Source of the DNA: Paraburkholderia tropica
Lineage (GTDB): Bacteria; Pseudomonadota; Gammaproteobacteria; Burkholderiales; Burkholderiaceae
Direction: 5' to 3'
DNA: 64,000 nucleotides
Assembly (NCBI RefSeq): GCF_900109265.1
Contig: NZ_FNZM01000005.1
Coordinates: forward strand, 124,001-188,000
Shown here: piece after piece, positions 9,370-18,156 of the stretch
How positions within the stretch are numbered: position 1 is the stretch's first letter
Layout: every line of letters begins with the position of its first letter
Notes under the pieces: generated by a model
The model's database searches: none
Told to the model about the DNA's origin: nothing
Seen by the model: only the letters and a program-made list of their open reading frames with translations
Program-made: the position numbers and the translations under genes

Positions 9370-9966
9370 GGATACCCCCGAATTCGAAACGTAGCGGCTG
9401 GTCAGGCCTGGTGCGGAAACGTTTGCTCGTTCGACGCAGCGCGAACAGCGCAAGGCGAGGCGAACGGCCCGTTTAGTGGTCGTCCCCGCATTGTGGCTAG
9501 GGTGGCCCCAAATGAAAATCGGAAGGATGCCGCGACGCGATGCAAGAAAAACACCGCTTAATGTGTAGGTGTTTTTCTGACAAAGAAGCAAAAGGGGCGA
9601 GAGGAAGGGCAACTAACGATGTTATTGGCATAACCGCCGCATTCCTCTGGAGATTATAAAAGCGAATTCATTGACGCGTAACAGAGATGTGCACGGTCAT
9701 TCGCCTTTATTTCAGAGGGCCGGAACCTATTGATTTTTCGGGAATGCGGTTTGCTCATTCGCTGCGCCTCGCGCGTCACGCTTTGCAACGCGTCCTTACA
9801 GCCGGTGTTTCCCGCTGTAACAACATTAAGGGATTGCAAAACAACTCGTCACGCGTTCTCAAATCTTCATAATCGGACTCAGGGATAACCCCAAACCGCA
9901 TGACCACCGCAGTGACCGCGTTCATCAAACGCCTTCCACGCGGTCTTTGCCAAGGAGATCAGACCT
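9370..9966. other. Long divergent regulatory region between flhDC and a glycosyltransferase gene
   Basis: 597 bp with no supported gene and clearly higher A+T than its flanks. It should hold the flhDC promoter, with a leader of unknown length, and the promoter of the GT4 gene. An AAGGAG ribosome site for the GT4 gene lies at about 9951-9956. A strong inverted repeat at 9545-9578 is listed separately. I could not assign operators by name. Confidence 0.6.
9545..9578. promoter_or_regulatory. 11-bp perfect inverted repeat in the flhDC upstream region
   Basis: AGAAAAACACC and its exact complement GGTGTTTTTCT are separated by 12 bp, about 175 bp before the flhD start. Read on the minus strand it resembles a terminator or attenuator hairpin with a T-rich 3' arm. 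As DNA it could be an operator for a dimeric regulator. Confidence 0.5.
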
Positions 9967-11034
9967 ATGCGAATCGCCCAAATTGCGCCACTTTACGAAG
10001 CCGTTCCGCCGAAGCTCTACGGCGGCACCGAGCGCGTCGTGTCCTATCTGACCGAAGCGCTCGTCGACCTCGGCCACGACGTGACGCTGTTCGCCAGCGG
10101 CGATTCGGTCACCTCGGCAAAGCTGGAGGCCGCCTGGCCGCGCGCGCTGCGCCTCGACCCGACCGTGCGCGACGCGCTCGCGCCGCACATCGTGCTGCTC
10201 GAACGCGTGCGCCGCATGGCCCACGAGTTCGACGTGCTGCACTTCCACCTCGACTACCTGCCGTTCCCGCTGTTCTCGACGCTCGACACGCCGTTCGTCA
10301 CCACGCTGCACGGCCGTCTCGACCTGCCCGAATTGCAGCCGGTGTTCGACTCGTTCCCGCAAGCGCCGGTGATTTCGATCTCGGACTCGCAGCGCCAGCC
10401 GCTGCACCAGGCTAACTGGCTGAACACGATCTATCACGGCCTGCCGAAGGATCTGCTCACGCCGCGCACCGACAAGAAGCCCGAGTACCTCGCGTTTCTC
10501 GGCCGCATCTGCCCGGAAAAGCGCGTGGACACGGCTATCAAGATCGCCGCGCTCTCCGGCCTGCCGCTGAAGATCGCCGCGAAGGTGGACAAGGTCGACC
10601 AGGACTACTTCAAGACGGAAATCGAGCCGCTGCTTTCGCAGGCGCACGTGGAGTTCGTCGGCGAAATCAACGAAGCGCAGAAGCCCGAGTTCCTGTCCGG
10701 CGCCAAGGCGCTGCTGTTCCCGATCGACTGGTCGGAGCCGTTCGGTCTGGTGATGATCGAAGCAATGGCGTGCGGCACGCCGGTGATCGCGTTCAACCGC
10801 GGCTCGGTGCCCGAGGTGATCGAGCCGGGCGTGACCGGTTTTATCTGCGAAGACGCGCAGGGCGCCGTGGCCGCGCTGCAAAACATCGACTCGCTCTCGC
10901 GCGACACCATTCGCGCGGAATTCGAACGTCGTTTCACTTCGCACACCATGGCCAGTAATTATCTCGAAAGCTATTCGACGCTGATCGAAGCGGCTCGCCG
11001 TCCGATGTTGCGCCGTGTCGCCGCGGGAGGCTAA
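9967..11034 (+). CDS. Glycosyltransferase family 4 (GT-B retaining type)
   Basis: Predicted cytoplasmic transferase using an NDP-sugar donor; acceptor unknown. The 355 residues show an N-terminal acceptor domain opening with MRIAQIAPLYEAVPPKLYGG and a C-terminal Rossmann domain with the EX7E motif in EPFGLVMIEAMACGTPVI. A good AAGGAG ribosome site precedes the ATG. It stands alone, divergent from flhDC, and ends at a shared terminator facing the H-NS-like gene. Its place opposite the motility switch suggests envelope polysaccharide work, but this is inference. Confidence 0.85.
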   Translation: MRIAQIAPLYEAVPPKLYGGTERVVSYLTEALVDLGHDVTLFASGDSVTSAKLEAAWPRALRLDPTVRDALAPHIVLLERVRRMAHEFDVLHFHLDYLPFPLFSTLDTPFVTTLHGRLDLPELQPVFDSFPQAPVISISDSQRQPLHQANWLNTIYHGLPKDLLTPRTDKKPEYLAFLGRICPEKRVDTAIKIAALSGLPLKIAAKVDKVDQDYFKTEIEPLLSQAHVEFVGEINEAQKPEFLSGAKALLFPIDWSEPFGLVMIEAMACGTPVIAFNRGSVPEVIEPGVTGFICEDAQGAVAALQNIDSLSRDTIRAEFERRFTSHTMASNYLESYSTLIEAARRPMLRRVAAGG

Positions 11035-11170
11035 TCAGGCTGCATGCCCCTTTCTGAGATAAATGCCCGGAAAGGGGAAGAAACCGCAAAGTGAATCGTT
11101 TGCGCGCAGCGTAATTGCGATTTGCATCAACGATTGCCAACGAGCATTAGCATTGCTTTGCCGTCAGTCG

Positions 11171-11206
11171 AAAAAAGAGCCGCATGAATCATGCGGCTCT
11201 TTTTAT
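11171..11206. terminator. Bidirectional Rho-independent terminator
   Basis: A 10-bp stem (AGAGCCGCAT with ATGCGGCTCT), a 5-nt loop, an A-run on the left and a T-run on the right. It can serve both the GT4 gene (plus strand) and the H-NS-like gene (minus strand). Confidence 0.9.
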
Positions 11207-11270
11207 TGGATAAGCAAATACGCGATGCGACGAAAACGACGCGCGCGCGGGCGACCGGACGCCCTCGCGA

Positions 11271-11567
11271 TCAAGCGATCAGATATCGCTCGCGGTTCTT
11301 GCCCGCGATCCATTTCGGCGGCTTGCCGCGCCCGCTCCACGTGGCGCCGGACTTCGGGTCCTGATAGCGCGGCGGCAGCGGCGCCTTCTTGGGCGGGCGT
11401 CCGCGCCGGGCGGCCACGGCGAAGCCGAGGTCCTGCGCGGACAGGCCGTACTCCGCGATCTTCTCCCGGATCATGGTGATGACGTCCGAGATTTCGGTGC
11501 GCCGCGCCTCGTCTGCCTGCTCCTGCAGACGTGCGATCTGGGCTTTGAGTTCTGAATATTGCGACAT
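11271..11567 (-). CDS. H-NS family nucleoid protein
   Basis: Small DNA-binding protein expected to bind A+T-rich DNA and repress transcription. The 98 residues comprise an N-terminal coiled-coil oligomerisation part (1-50, YSELKAQIARLQEQADEARR), a basic linker (RRGRPPKKAP) and the H-NS C-terminal core (DPKSGATWSGRGKPPKWI). It is one of the short Burkholderia-type H-NS paralogues, of which genomes in this group carry several, so I give no symbol. It is transcribed away from aqpZ and shares a 285-bp A+T-rich upstream region with it. Confidence 0.92.
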   Translation of the reverse strand: MSQYSELKAQIARLQEQADEARRTEISDVITMIREKIAEYGLSAQDLGFAVAARRGRPPKKAPLPPRYQDPKSGATWSGRGKPPKWIAGKNRERYLIA

Positions 11568-11852
11568 TTTTCCCTCCCCCCTTCTTTGTCAATGTAACCG
11601 ACTCGAACGGAGATTAGACGCAATGCGGCGAATTAGCAATCGCTATTAATACTGTTTTATAGCGATATTCGATAAATAGCCATTTGGCACTGTCGATGAA
11701 ATTCGGAACGCATCTGTCGCAATAATGAGAACAATTACATCAGAATTGACAATCCTTGACACCCACACTTTACGCGACTGCCTAGAATCTGGCATTTCCT
11801 GGAGCCGGTGCAATAAGCGGCCCCATCAAATGACTTATTGAGGCGTCACACA
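11568..11852. other. A+T-rich divergent promoter region between the H-NS-like gene and aqpZ
   Basis: The lowest-GC stretch in this part of the window. On the plus strand two TTGACA hexamers lie at 11746-11751 and 11756-11761 and a TAGAAT at 11783-11788, but neither pairing gives both good hexamers and a normal spacer. Such DNA could itself be an H-NS target. No gene seen. Confidence 0.5.
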
Positions 11853-12569
11853 ATGCACTTATCCAAACGGCTTTTCGCCGAGATGTTCGGCACGTTCTGG
11901 CTCGTACTCGGCGGCTGCGGCAGCGCGGTGCTCGCCGCCAGCTTCGCCGGCCCGGTTCACGGTCTCGGCATCGGCTTCGTGGGCGTCGCACTCGCGTTCG
12001 GCCTCACGGTGCTCACAATGGCATTCGCCATCGGTCATATCTCGGGCTGCCACCTGAACCCGGCCGTCAGCGTCGGCCTCACGGTTGCGGGCCGCTTTCC
12101 GGTACGCGACCTCGTGCCGTACATCGTCGCACAGGTCATCGGCGCGACCATCGGTGCGGCGGTCATCGCGTGCATCGCCTCCGGCAAGCCGGGCTTCGAC
12201 CTCGTCGCCAGCGGTTTCGCCACCAACGGTTACGGCGATCACTCGCCGGGTCATTACTCGCTCACCGCCGCCTTCGTCTGCGAAGTCGTGATGACCGCGT
12301 TTTTCCTGTTCGTGATTCTCGGCGCGACCGACAAGCGCGCGCCCGCCGGCTTCGCACCGATCGCGATCGGCCTGTGCCTCACGCTCATCCACCTGATTTC
12401 GATTCCCGTCACGAATACCTCGGTGAATCCGGCGCGCTCGACCGGCCCGGCGCTCTTCGTGGGCGGCGAAGCCATCTCGCAACTCTGGCTGTTCTGGATC
12501 GCACCGATCATCGGCGCGGTGATCGCGGGCGTGGTGTATCCGCTGATCGCGGGTCGCCGCGACGCCTGA
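11853..12569 (+). CDS. aqpZ: Aquaporin Z
   Basis: Inner-membrane water channel of the MIP family, 238 residues with six membrane helices. Both pore motifs are intact: NPA at 69-71 ([11 protein letters not shown]) and at about 192-194 ([14 protein letters not shown]). The N-terminus ([20 protein letters not shown]) is typical of AqpZ rather than of glycerol facilitators. I use the ATG at 11853; an in-frame ATG five codons upstream is not supported by homology. It appears to be monocistronic. Confidence 0.95.
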   Translation: MHLSKRLFAEMFGTFWLVLGGCGSAVLAASFAGPVHGLGIGFVGVALAFGLTVLTMAFAIGHISGCHLNPAVSVGLTVAGRFPVRDLVPYIVAQVIGATIGAAVIACIASGKPGFDLVASGFATNGYGDHSPGHYSLTAAFVCEVVMTAFFLFVILGATDKRAPAGFAPIAIGLCLTLIHLISIPVTNTSVNPARSTGPALFVGGEAISQLWLFWIAPIIGAVIAGVVYPLIAGRRDA

Positions 12570-12694
12570 TCGAACGCTGTCACGCTACGTGCGAGCCTAC
12601 GCCCGCACGCGACAATCACGGGCGCTGCGGCGCCCGTTTTCGTTGGCTCGGCTAGAATCGGACGACCCGATCACCCCGAAATCAAGGCGCCAGC

Positions 12695-13369
12695 ATGACG
12701 CATTTACGATATTCGACGCTGGCGCACCGTGCGAAAAACTGCGCGATCGTCGCGGCCCTGGCTGTGACCGCGCTCTCGGGCGCAAGCAGCGCCGAGGCAA
12801 AAACCGGCCAGGACGTCGAGACGCTGATTTTCGTGCGTCACGGCGAGAAGCCCGACGCGGGGCTCGGCCAGCTCAATTGCAAAGGATTGAATCGGGCGCT
12901 CGCGCTGCCCGCGGTGATCGCCGCGAAATACGGCAAGCCCGACGCCGTGTTCGCGCCCGATCCGGGCGAGCAGAAAGACGATCGCGGCCACGCTTATTAC
13001 TACGTGCGCCCGCTCGCGACCGTCGAGCCAACCGCCATCCAGTTCGGCTTGCCGATTCAAACGCCCTACGGCCATTCGCACACCGACGCGCTCGAAAAGA
13101 CGCTGCTCGATCCGGCGTGGAACAAACGCACCGTGCTGATCGGCTGGGAACATCGCGAGATCGAATCACTCGTGCGCAAGATCGTGGCGGAGCACGGCGG
13201 CGAGGCGGCCGACGTGCCGAAATGGAAGAGCGCCGATTTCGACAGCATCTACGTCGTGCGTATCGACTGGAGCGGTGAGCAGCCGCGAGCGAGTTTCTCG
13301 CACGACCGCGAAGGTCTCGATGGACGCGCCGACGACTGTCCCTGCGCGATGCTGCCCGCGTCGCAATAA
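12695..13369 (+). CDS. Secreted histidine phosphatase family protein
   Basis: A 224-residue protein with a probable signal peptide (hydrophobic 17-30, cleavage near SSAEA-KTGQ at about 35), followed by the histidine-phosphatase signature RHGEK at 48-52 (phospho-acceptor His49). A second conserved His may be His in GWEHREIESL. Many family members remove phosphate from periplasmic substrates, but substrates vary widely and I cannot name one. It stands alone between aqpZ and a convergent HAD gene, with a hairpin after the stop. Confidence 0.8.
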   Translation: MTHLRYSTLAHRAKNCAIVAALAVTALSGASSAEAKTGQDVETLIFVRHGEKPDAGLGQLNCKGLNRALALPAVIAAKYGKPDAVFAPDPGEQKDDRGHAYYYVRPLATVEPTAIQFGLPIQTPYGHSHTDALEKTLLDPAWNKRTVLIGWEHREIESLVRKIVAEHGGEAADVPKWKSADFDSIYVVRIDWSGEQPRASFSHDREGLDGRADDCPCAMLPASQ

Positions 13370-13374
13370 CGGCT

Positions 13375-13410
13375 GTAAAGGCGCCGCATTCTTCAACGCC
13401 GCGCCTTTAC
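13375..13410 (+). terminator. Hairpin after the histidine phosphatase gene
   Basis: GTAAAGGCG pairs with CGCCTTTAC across an 18-nt loop that holds a further CGCCG/CGGCG-type match. It lacks a clear T-run, so termination is only probable. Confidence 0.5.
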
Positions 13411-13482
13411 CTCGGCAATGCCGACACCCGCGGAAATCGCGTAAAAAATAACGCGGAATGAACGCTGAAATGCGCGCCGGAA

Positions 13483-14307
13483 TCAGCGCGCGATTTCGTC
13501 TTCGATTGCGAACAGCTTGCGCAGATGATGCGCCACGCCCGCTTCGAAGTTATTGCCGATGCGCGGCACCTGCGGCAGGCGCGTGATCAGATCGGGATTC
13601 GCGTTGTTCATCATGAACGGATGACCCGCCGTTTCGAGCATGTCGATGTCGTTCATGTTGTCGCCGAACGCCACACAACGCGCGGCCTGCTCATTGAGAC
13701 GCTCGAGCACCACGCGCAGCGCACGGCCCTTCGACACGCCGGCCACCATCACTTCGAGACAGTCGGGCAGCGAGTAGGTGATGTAGAGCGCGTCGCCGAA
13801 CTCGCGCTCGAGGCGGCTGCGCACATGCGCGAGATCGGCCGGCTCGCCGATATACAAGGCCTTCGCGATGCCCGCGCTGCCGAGCGTGGCCAGGTCGTCC
13901 GTCACGCGGTACGTGAAACCCGAGTCCTGATGGAATGCGAGCAGCTCGCGCGCGTCGCGGTCGATGAACCATTCCTTGTCGGTGTAGAGGCTCACGATCA
14001 CGCGGCCATGCGCGCCGACGGTGTCCGGCGCGACGAGGCGGCGGATCATCGGTTCCGGCAGATTGCTTGCGTGAATCAGCGCGTCGTCGGGAGCGTGCAC
14101 GCGCGCGCCGTTCGAGGTGATCAGGTACGCGGGCACGCCCAGCACGCCGCGAATGGCCGCGACATCGCAATAATGGCGGCCGGTCGCGATGATGAACCGG
14201 ATGCCCTGGGCGTCGAGCGTTTGCAGCGTGGCAACCGTGAACGGATCGACCTGATGGTCGGCGTTGAGCAGCGTTCCGTCGAGATCGGTTGCGATGACCT
14301 TGTACAT
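13483..14307 (-). CDS. HAD-family sugar-phosphate phosphatase (Cof/YidA type)
   Basis: Cytoplasmic Mg-dependent phosphatase of 274 residues. Motif I is DLDGTLLN near the N-terminus (nucleophile and acid Asp), motif III is the Lys of VSKGRAL, and motif IV is FGDNMNDIDML. The large C2-type cap between motifs I and III is typical of Cof/YidA enzymes, which act on small sugar phosphates or FMN-like compounds. I chose the ATG at 14307 because the sequence starts MYKVIATDLDGT there. The frame is open further upstream without homology. The BadF-type kinase gene lies 153 bp upstream, same strand, possibly co-transcribed. Confidence 0.88.
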   Translation of the reverse strand: MYKVIATDLDGTLLNADHQVDPFTVATLQTLDAQGIRFIIATGRHYCDVAAIRGVLGVPAYLITSNGARVHAPDDALIHASNLPEPMIRRLVAPDTVGAHGRVIVSLYTDKEWFIDRDARELLAFHQDSGFTYRVTDDLATLGSAGIAKALYIGEPADLAHVRSRLEREFGDALYITYSLPDCLEVMVAGVSKGRALRVVLERLNEQAARCVAFGDNMNDIDMLETAGHPFMMNNANPDLITRLPQVPRIGNNFEAGVAHHLRKLFAIEDEIAR

Positions 14308-14460
14308 GGCGATTCTGGCGGTGAGCGGGGAAACCCTGAATGCTAGCACCTTGTGCCTGGCGGCGTGGCAGCGGCCCGGCGAGGACCGGCACGCTGCACG
14401 CGCCGCGCGCTGAACCCGGATCGAGCGGATTCGACCCGATTCAGGCGCATTCCGGCGCAT

Positions 14461-15345
14461 TCAGGCACGCCCGAGCCGAACCGCTTCGCGCTGCGCAAGC
14501 CGCAACGCGCCGCTCGCGGAGTCGGCCAGCGGCGCACGCAGACGCTCGCGCACGGCTTGCGGCACCCATTCGCGCAACGGCTGACCGAGACCGCCCGCAA
14601 GCGCGGCGGGCAGCGACGCGGCAGGATCGAGCGCACCGATCAGGCGCGCGATGGCTTCGCCGGCTTCAGCGAGCAGTTTGCGCACGAAAGGATGCTCGCG
14701 ATGCGCGAGCACGACGGGCGCGAGACTCGCGTAGGCGGTCTGGTTGGCCGCGCACTGCCAGACGATCAGACTCTCGCGGTCGCGCGATTGCGTCTGCGCG
14801 AGCAGCGCCTGCGACAGCGCGTCGGGCTCGACGCGTCCGTCGAGCGACTGCTGCGCCCAGACGATCGCGCGCAGACCGAACCACGCGCCGCTCGCCTCGT
14901 CGCCCGAAGGAAAGCCGAAACCGCCCGCGATACGGCAATCGCCGCACGCGTCGAGCGCCGCCGCGATGCTGCCGGTGCCGAGCGCGACCACCACGCCCGG
15001 CTCGCCGCCGTGTGCGCCGAGCAGCGTGGTGTAGGCGTCGCTCTCGACAGCGAGGCCCGCAACCGGCGGCGCCGAGCCGAGAAACGCGGCGAGCCAGTCG
15101 GGATTGTTTACGCCCGCGAGGCCACAACCGAGCACGCAATGCGACCAGTCGAATGCGGCACCGGCCTGCGCAAACGCACCGCGCGCGCCTTCCTCGATCG
15201 ACTCCCACGCGCGCGCGATGCCGAGGCCCAGTCCCGACGGTCCCGCCGATGCACGCGCGACCTCCACGCCTTGTGCGTTGCCGAGCGCGACGCGCGTGCC
15301 GGTGCCCCCGCCGTCCACGCCGATCAACCAGGTATCTGTCTGCAT
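14461..15345 (-). CDS. BadF/BadG/BcrA/BcrD-type ATPase, probable N-acetylhexosamine kinase
   Basis: ASKHA-fold sugar kinase, 294 residues. The phosphate-1 loop is GVDGGGTGTRVALG at the N-terminus. GLAGVNNPDWLAAF and VVALGTGSIAAA follow as the connect and adenosine regions, and LAGGLGQPL lies near the end. This pattern is shared with bacterial and eukaryotic N-acetylglucosamine kinases, so amino-sugar salvage is the best guess; the substrate is not proven. Start ATG at 15345. The HAD phosphatase follows it in the same direction. Confidence 0.8.
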   Translation of the reverse strand: MQTDTWLIGVDGGGTGTRVALGNAQGVEVARASAGPSGLGLGIARAWESIEEGARGAFAQAGAAFDWSHCVLGCGLAGVNNPDWLAAFLGSAPPVAGLAVESDAYTTLLGAHGGEPGVVVALGTGSIAAALDACGDCRIAGGFGFPSGDEASGAWFGLRAIVWAQQSLDGRVEPDALSQALLAQTQSRDRESLIVWQCAANQTAYASLAPVVLAHREHPFVRKLLAEAGEAIARLIGALDPAASLPAALAGGLGQPLREWVPQAVRERLRAPLADSASGALRLAQREAVRLGRA

Positions 15346-15556
15346 AGTGTTTGCCGCGCCGCGCGCGCCGTTGAATGTCGAATCAAGGGTGAAGCGATGG
15401 ACCGCGTCGCCGCAAAATCCCGCCGTGCCGCAGAGACTAACGGCTTGGCGCGGTTCGCACAATTAGCCGGATGGCCAGGTGGCGCGGCGAGCCCGATCCG
15501 CTATGCTTGGCGCGATCGGATATCACCGCACGCGCCACCGGCCAGGAGAATTCACC

Positions 15557-16195
15557 GTGACACACCGCTGCAACTGGGTGACGAGCGACGCACTCGCGCA
15601 ATACCACGACGAAGAGTGGGGCGTGCCCTCGCGCGACGACCAGCACCTCTACGAAATGCTCATCCTCGAAGGCGCGCAGGCCGGGCTGTCGTGGTCCACG
15701 ATCCTCAACAAGCGCGAGGGCTATCGCCGTGCGTTCGCCGGATTCGATGTCGACAAGGTTGCGCGCTTCACGCCGAAGCACGTCGAAACGCTCATGCAGG
15801 ACGCCTCGATCGTGCGCAATCGCGCCAAGATCGAGTCGGCCATCCTCAACGCGCGCGCCGTGCAGCAGATTCGCGCGGAGCACGGTTCGCTCGCGCAGTT
15901 CATCTGGTCATTCGTCGACGACACACCCATTCAGAACGATCTCGCGTCGTATCGCGACGCGCCCACGTCCACGGATGTTTCGGACGCGCTCAGCAAGGCG
16001 CTCAAGAAGTACGGCTGCAAGTTCATCGGCACGACCATCTGCTATGCGTTCATGCAGGCAGTGGGCATGGTGAACGACCACGAACGCGATTGCTGTTGTC
16101 GGGACGCCTGCGCCGCGCTTGGCGGCGTAAAGAGCAAAGCGAAGGCCAAGAGCAAGACCACACCCGCGAAATCGCGCGCGCAAGCCGGCACCTGA
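15557..16195 (+). CDS. tag: DNA-3-methyladenine glycosylase I
   Basis: Base-excision repair enzyme removing 3-methyladenine from DNA. It has 212 residues. The N-terminus THRCNWV with YHDEEWGVP, and the C-terminal MVNDHERDCCCR, supply the Cys and His ligands of the Tag zinc site. GLSWSTILNKREGYRRAF is the conserved active-site helix. I chose the GTG at 15557 because AGGAGAA lies 8 bp upstream and the family begins there. The Lys/Ala-rich tail after about residue 190 is not part of the fold. Confidence 0.93.
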   Translation: MTHRCNWVTSDALAQYHDEEWGVPSRDDQHLYEMLILEGAQAGLSWSTILNKREGYRRAFAGFDVDKVARFTPKHVETLMQDASIVRNRAKIESAILNARAVQQIRAEHGSLAQFIWSFVDDTPIQNDLASYRDAPTSTDVSDALSKALKKYGCKFIGTTICYAFMQAVGMVNDHERDCCCRDACAALGGVKSKAKAKSKTTPAKSRAQAGT

Positions 16196-16278
16196 GCGAA
16201 TTCCGGGCGTGACGGTTAACTAGCGGGGCAGATAAAGCGGCGGCGTGACAGCGCGAGAAAAACCGCGCAGAAATGCAA

Positions 16279-16315
16279 ACGGCGGCGCAGCTTCTTGCGA
16301 AGCATGCGCCGCCGT
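16279..16315 (-). terminator. Hairpin downstream of rpsU
   Basis: An 11-bp perfect stem (ACGGCGGCGCA with TGCGCCGCCGT) around a 15-nt loop, 32 bp after the rpsU stop. The minus-strand 3' side is only moderately T-rich. Confidence 0.6.
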
Positions 16316-16346
16316 CTGGCGGAACGCCGAAGCGTTGAAAAAGCTC

Positions 16347-16559
16347 TTAGTGGAGCTTCTTCGGCAGCATCTGGCTGCGCAGGCGCTTGTGCAGGCGCTT
16401 GACTGCAGCTGCCTTCTTGCGCTTACGCACGGCCGTCGGCTTTTCGTACGATTGGCGCTCACGCAGTTCAGCGATCAGGCCGTTCTTTTCGATTGCGCGG
16501 CGGAAGCGGCGGATCGCCACTTCAAACGGCTCGTTTTCCTTCAGAAGAATCGTCGTCAT
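16347..16559 (-). CDS. rpsU: 30S ribosomal protein S21
   Basis: Small basic ribosomal protein of 70 residues that helps initiate translation. [20 protein letters not shown] and the strongly basic C-terminus ([19 protein letters not shown]) match bS21 along its full length. An AGGAA ribosome site lies just before the ATG. It is not followed by dnaG or rpoD here, unlike the enterobacterial arrangement; it appears to be a single-gene unit. Confidence 0.97.
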   Translation of the reverse strand: MTTILLKENEPFEVAIRRFRRAIEKNGLIAELRERQSYEKPTAVRKRKKAAAVKRLHKRLRSQMLPKKLH

Positions 16560-16986
16560 GTATTTCCTAACTCAAAACACTTGATATGTTCAAAGGCGCG
16601 AATGTCGAATGACGTTTCGCGCGCCGGCCCTCCGGTCGTTCGCCACGCTGGGGCGGAACGAGAGGCAAGGCGGCCACGGAGGCCGGAAAAGAGAAGTAGG
16701 GGGTTCACAGCGGAACGCGATCAGGTTGACCTTGCTGCAACACACCTGACCGCCGGTTTGCGGCCGCCAACAGTAACGAACACGGCAACAAAACAGGCAA
16801 AGATCTCAATTCACTCTCAATGATATCAGGAAAATATCCAGCAGACCACACTTTCTTGATTCTACTCAGTGACTTGCGTGGCGGGCGGCCTCGGGCGCGC
16901 CCGCCATGTCCGTTAGGACACCTGGATTAACCGGCCGGCGCGGCCGGCGCGGCGCGCGCGGCTTTCGGCTCGGCACTGGACGGCCG
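16560..16986. other. Intergenic region upstream of rpsU
   Basis: Should contain the rpsU promoter on the minus strand; the part near 16800-16870 is the most A+T-rich. No gene, terminator or repeat supported. Confidence 0.5.
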
Positions 16987-17928
16987 TCAGGCGCTCGCTT
17001 CGTTGAGCGCCTGGATATCCGCCGGATCCAGCTTCAGGCGCACGGCGGCCACGAGGCTCTCCAGTTGCTCGAGCGACGTCGCGCTGGCGATCGGCGCCGT
17101 AATGCTCGGGCGCGCGATCAGCCACGCGAGCGCCACGGCCGCGAGCGTGCTGCCGTGGCGTTCCGCCACGAAATCGAGCGCCGCGAGAATGCGGATGCCG
17201 CGATGATCCAGATACTTCTCCACGCGCGAGCCGCGCGCGCTTTTCGACAGATCCTCGCGCGACCGGTACTTGCCCGACAGAAAGCCGCTTGCGAGGCTGT
17301 AATAGGGCACGACCGCAACCTGCTGGGCCAGCGCAACGGGCTCCAGATCGGCCTCATAGGCGGCGCGGTCGTACAGGTTGTACTCCGGCTGCATGATCTG
17401 ATACTTGGGCAGATTGTGTTTCTGCGCGATGGCGAGGGCTTCCTCGATGCGCGCGCCCGTGTAGTTCGACGCGCCCGCCACCCGAATCTTGCCGGCCTCG
17501 ATCAGCCGCTGATACGCGCCCAGCGTTTCTTCGAGCGGCACCTTCTGGTCGTCTTCGTGCGAGAAATACACGTCGATGTAATCGGTCTGAAGGCGACGCA
17601 GCGAATCTTCAACGGCGGCTTCGATATTTGCGGCCGAAAGCCCCGGATGACGCGGCCACTTGGCAACCTTGGTGGCGATCACGACCTTGTCGCGCTTGCC
17701 GCTGCGCGCGAGCCATTTGCCGATGATCGTCTCCGACTCGCCGCCCTCGTTGCCCGGCACCCAGGCGGAGTAGACGTCGGCGGTATCGATGAAATTCAGG
17801 CCCGCGTCGGTGAACGCGTCGAGAATCGAGAACGAGGTGGCTTCGTCGGCGGTCCAGCCGAACACGTTGCCGCCGAACATGAGCGGTGCGACCTGCAAGG
17901 CGGAAGTGCCGATCCTGCGTTGTTCCAT
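16987..17928 (-). CDS. Aldo/keto reductase
   Basis: NADPH-dependent oxidoreductase of the AKR superfamily, 313 residues. DTADVYSAWVPGNEGG carries the catalytic Asp and Tyr, VVIATKVAKWP the catalytic Lys, and YFSHEDDQKVPLEET the active-site His. The N-terminus LGTSALQVAPLMFGGNVFGW-like pattern and NPDR-type downstream segments resemble the AKR11/YajO-like group. The substrate is unknown. Start chosen at the ATG at 17928 (MEQRRIG). It lies 228 bp downstream of glf on the same strand; co-transcription is possible but not shown. Confidence 0.88.
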   Translation of the reverse strand: MEQRRIGTSALQVAPLMFGGNVFGWTADEATSFSILDAFTDAGLNFIDTADVYSAWVPGNEGGESETIIGKWLARSGKRDKVVIATKVAKWPRHPGLSAANIEAAVEDSLRRLQTDYIDVYFSHEDDQKVPLEETLGAYQRLIEAGKIRVAGASNYTGARIEEALAIAQKHNLPKYQIMQPEYNLYDRAAYEADLEPVALAQQVAVVPYYSLASGFLSGKYRSREDLSKSARGSRVEKYLDHRGIRILAALDFVAERHGSTLAAVALAWLIARPSITAPIASATSLEQLESLVAAVRLKLDPADIQALNEASA

Positions 17929-18156
17929 GGTGGCTCCAGATTGAGGTGGGCAAACGGCTGCGGGCCAGCCGCGCGGGCGGACCCGAGACGGCTGAGCATA
18001 CGCCGCCTTGTGTCGGCTTGCAGCGAGCCGTCGCACAACGCCTGGCACCGTCGCGCGGAGGTCATGACCGTCCGCGCCCGCGTCGATGCGCGCCGCCCGT
18101 GCGCTAGCCGCGCCTTGCGTCCTCACACCTCAACACGCGCACCGCCGCGCGTCCCA

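Noticed and set aside
9370..9612. An N-terminal extension of FlhD to 9612
   Set aside because: The frame is open, but residues upstream of the ATG at 9369 are unlike FlhD and cross the inverted repeat; family length supports the short form.
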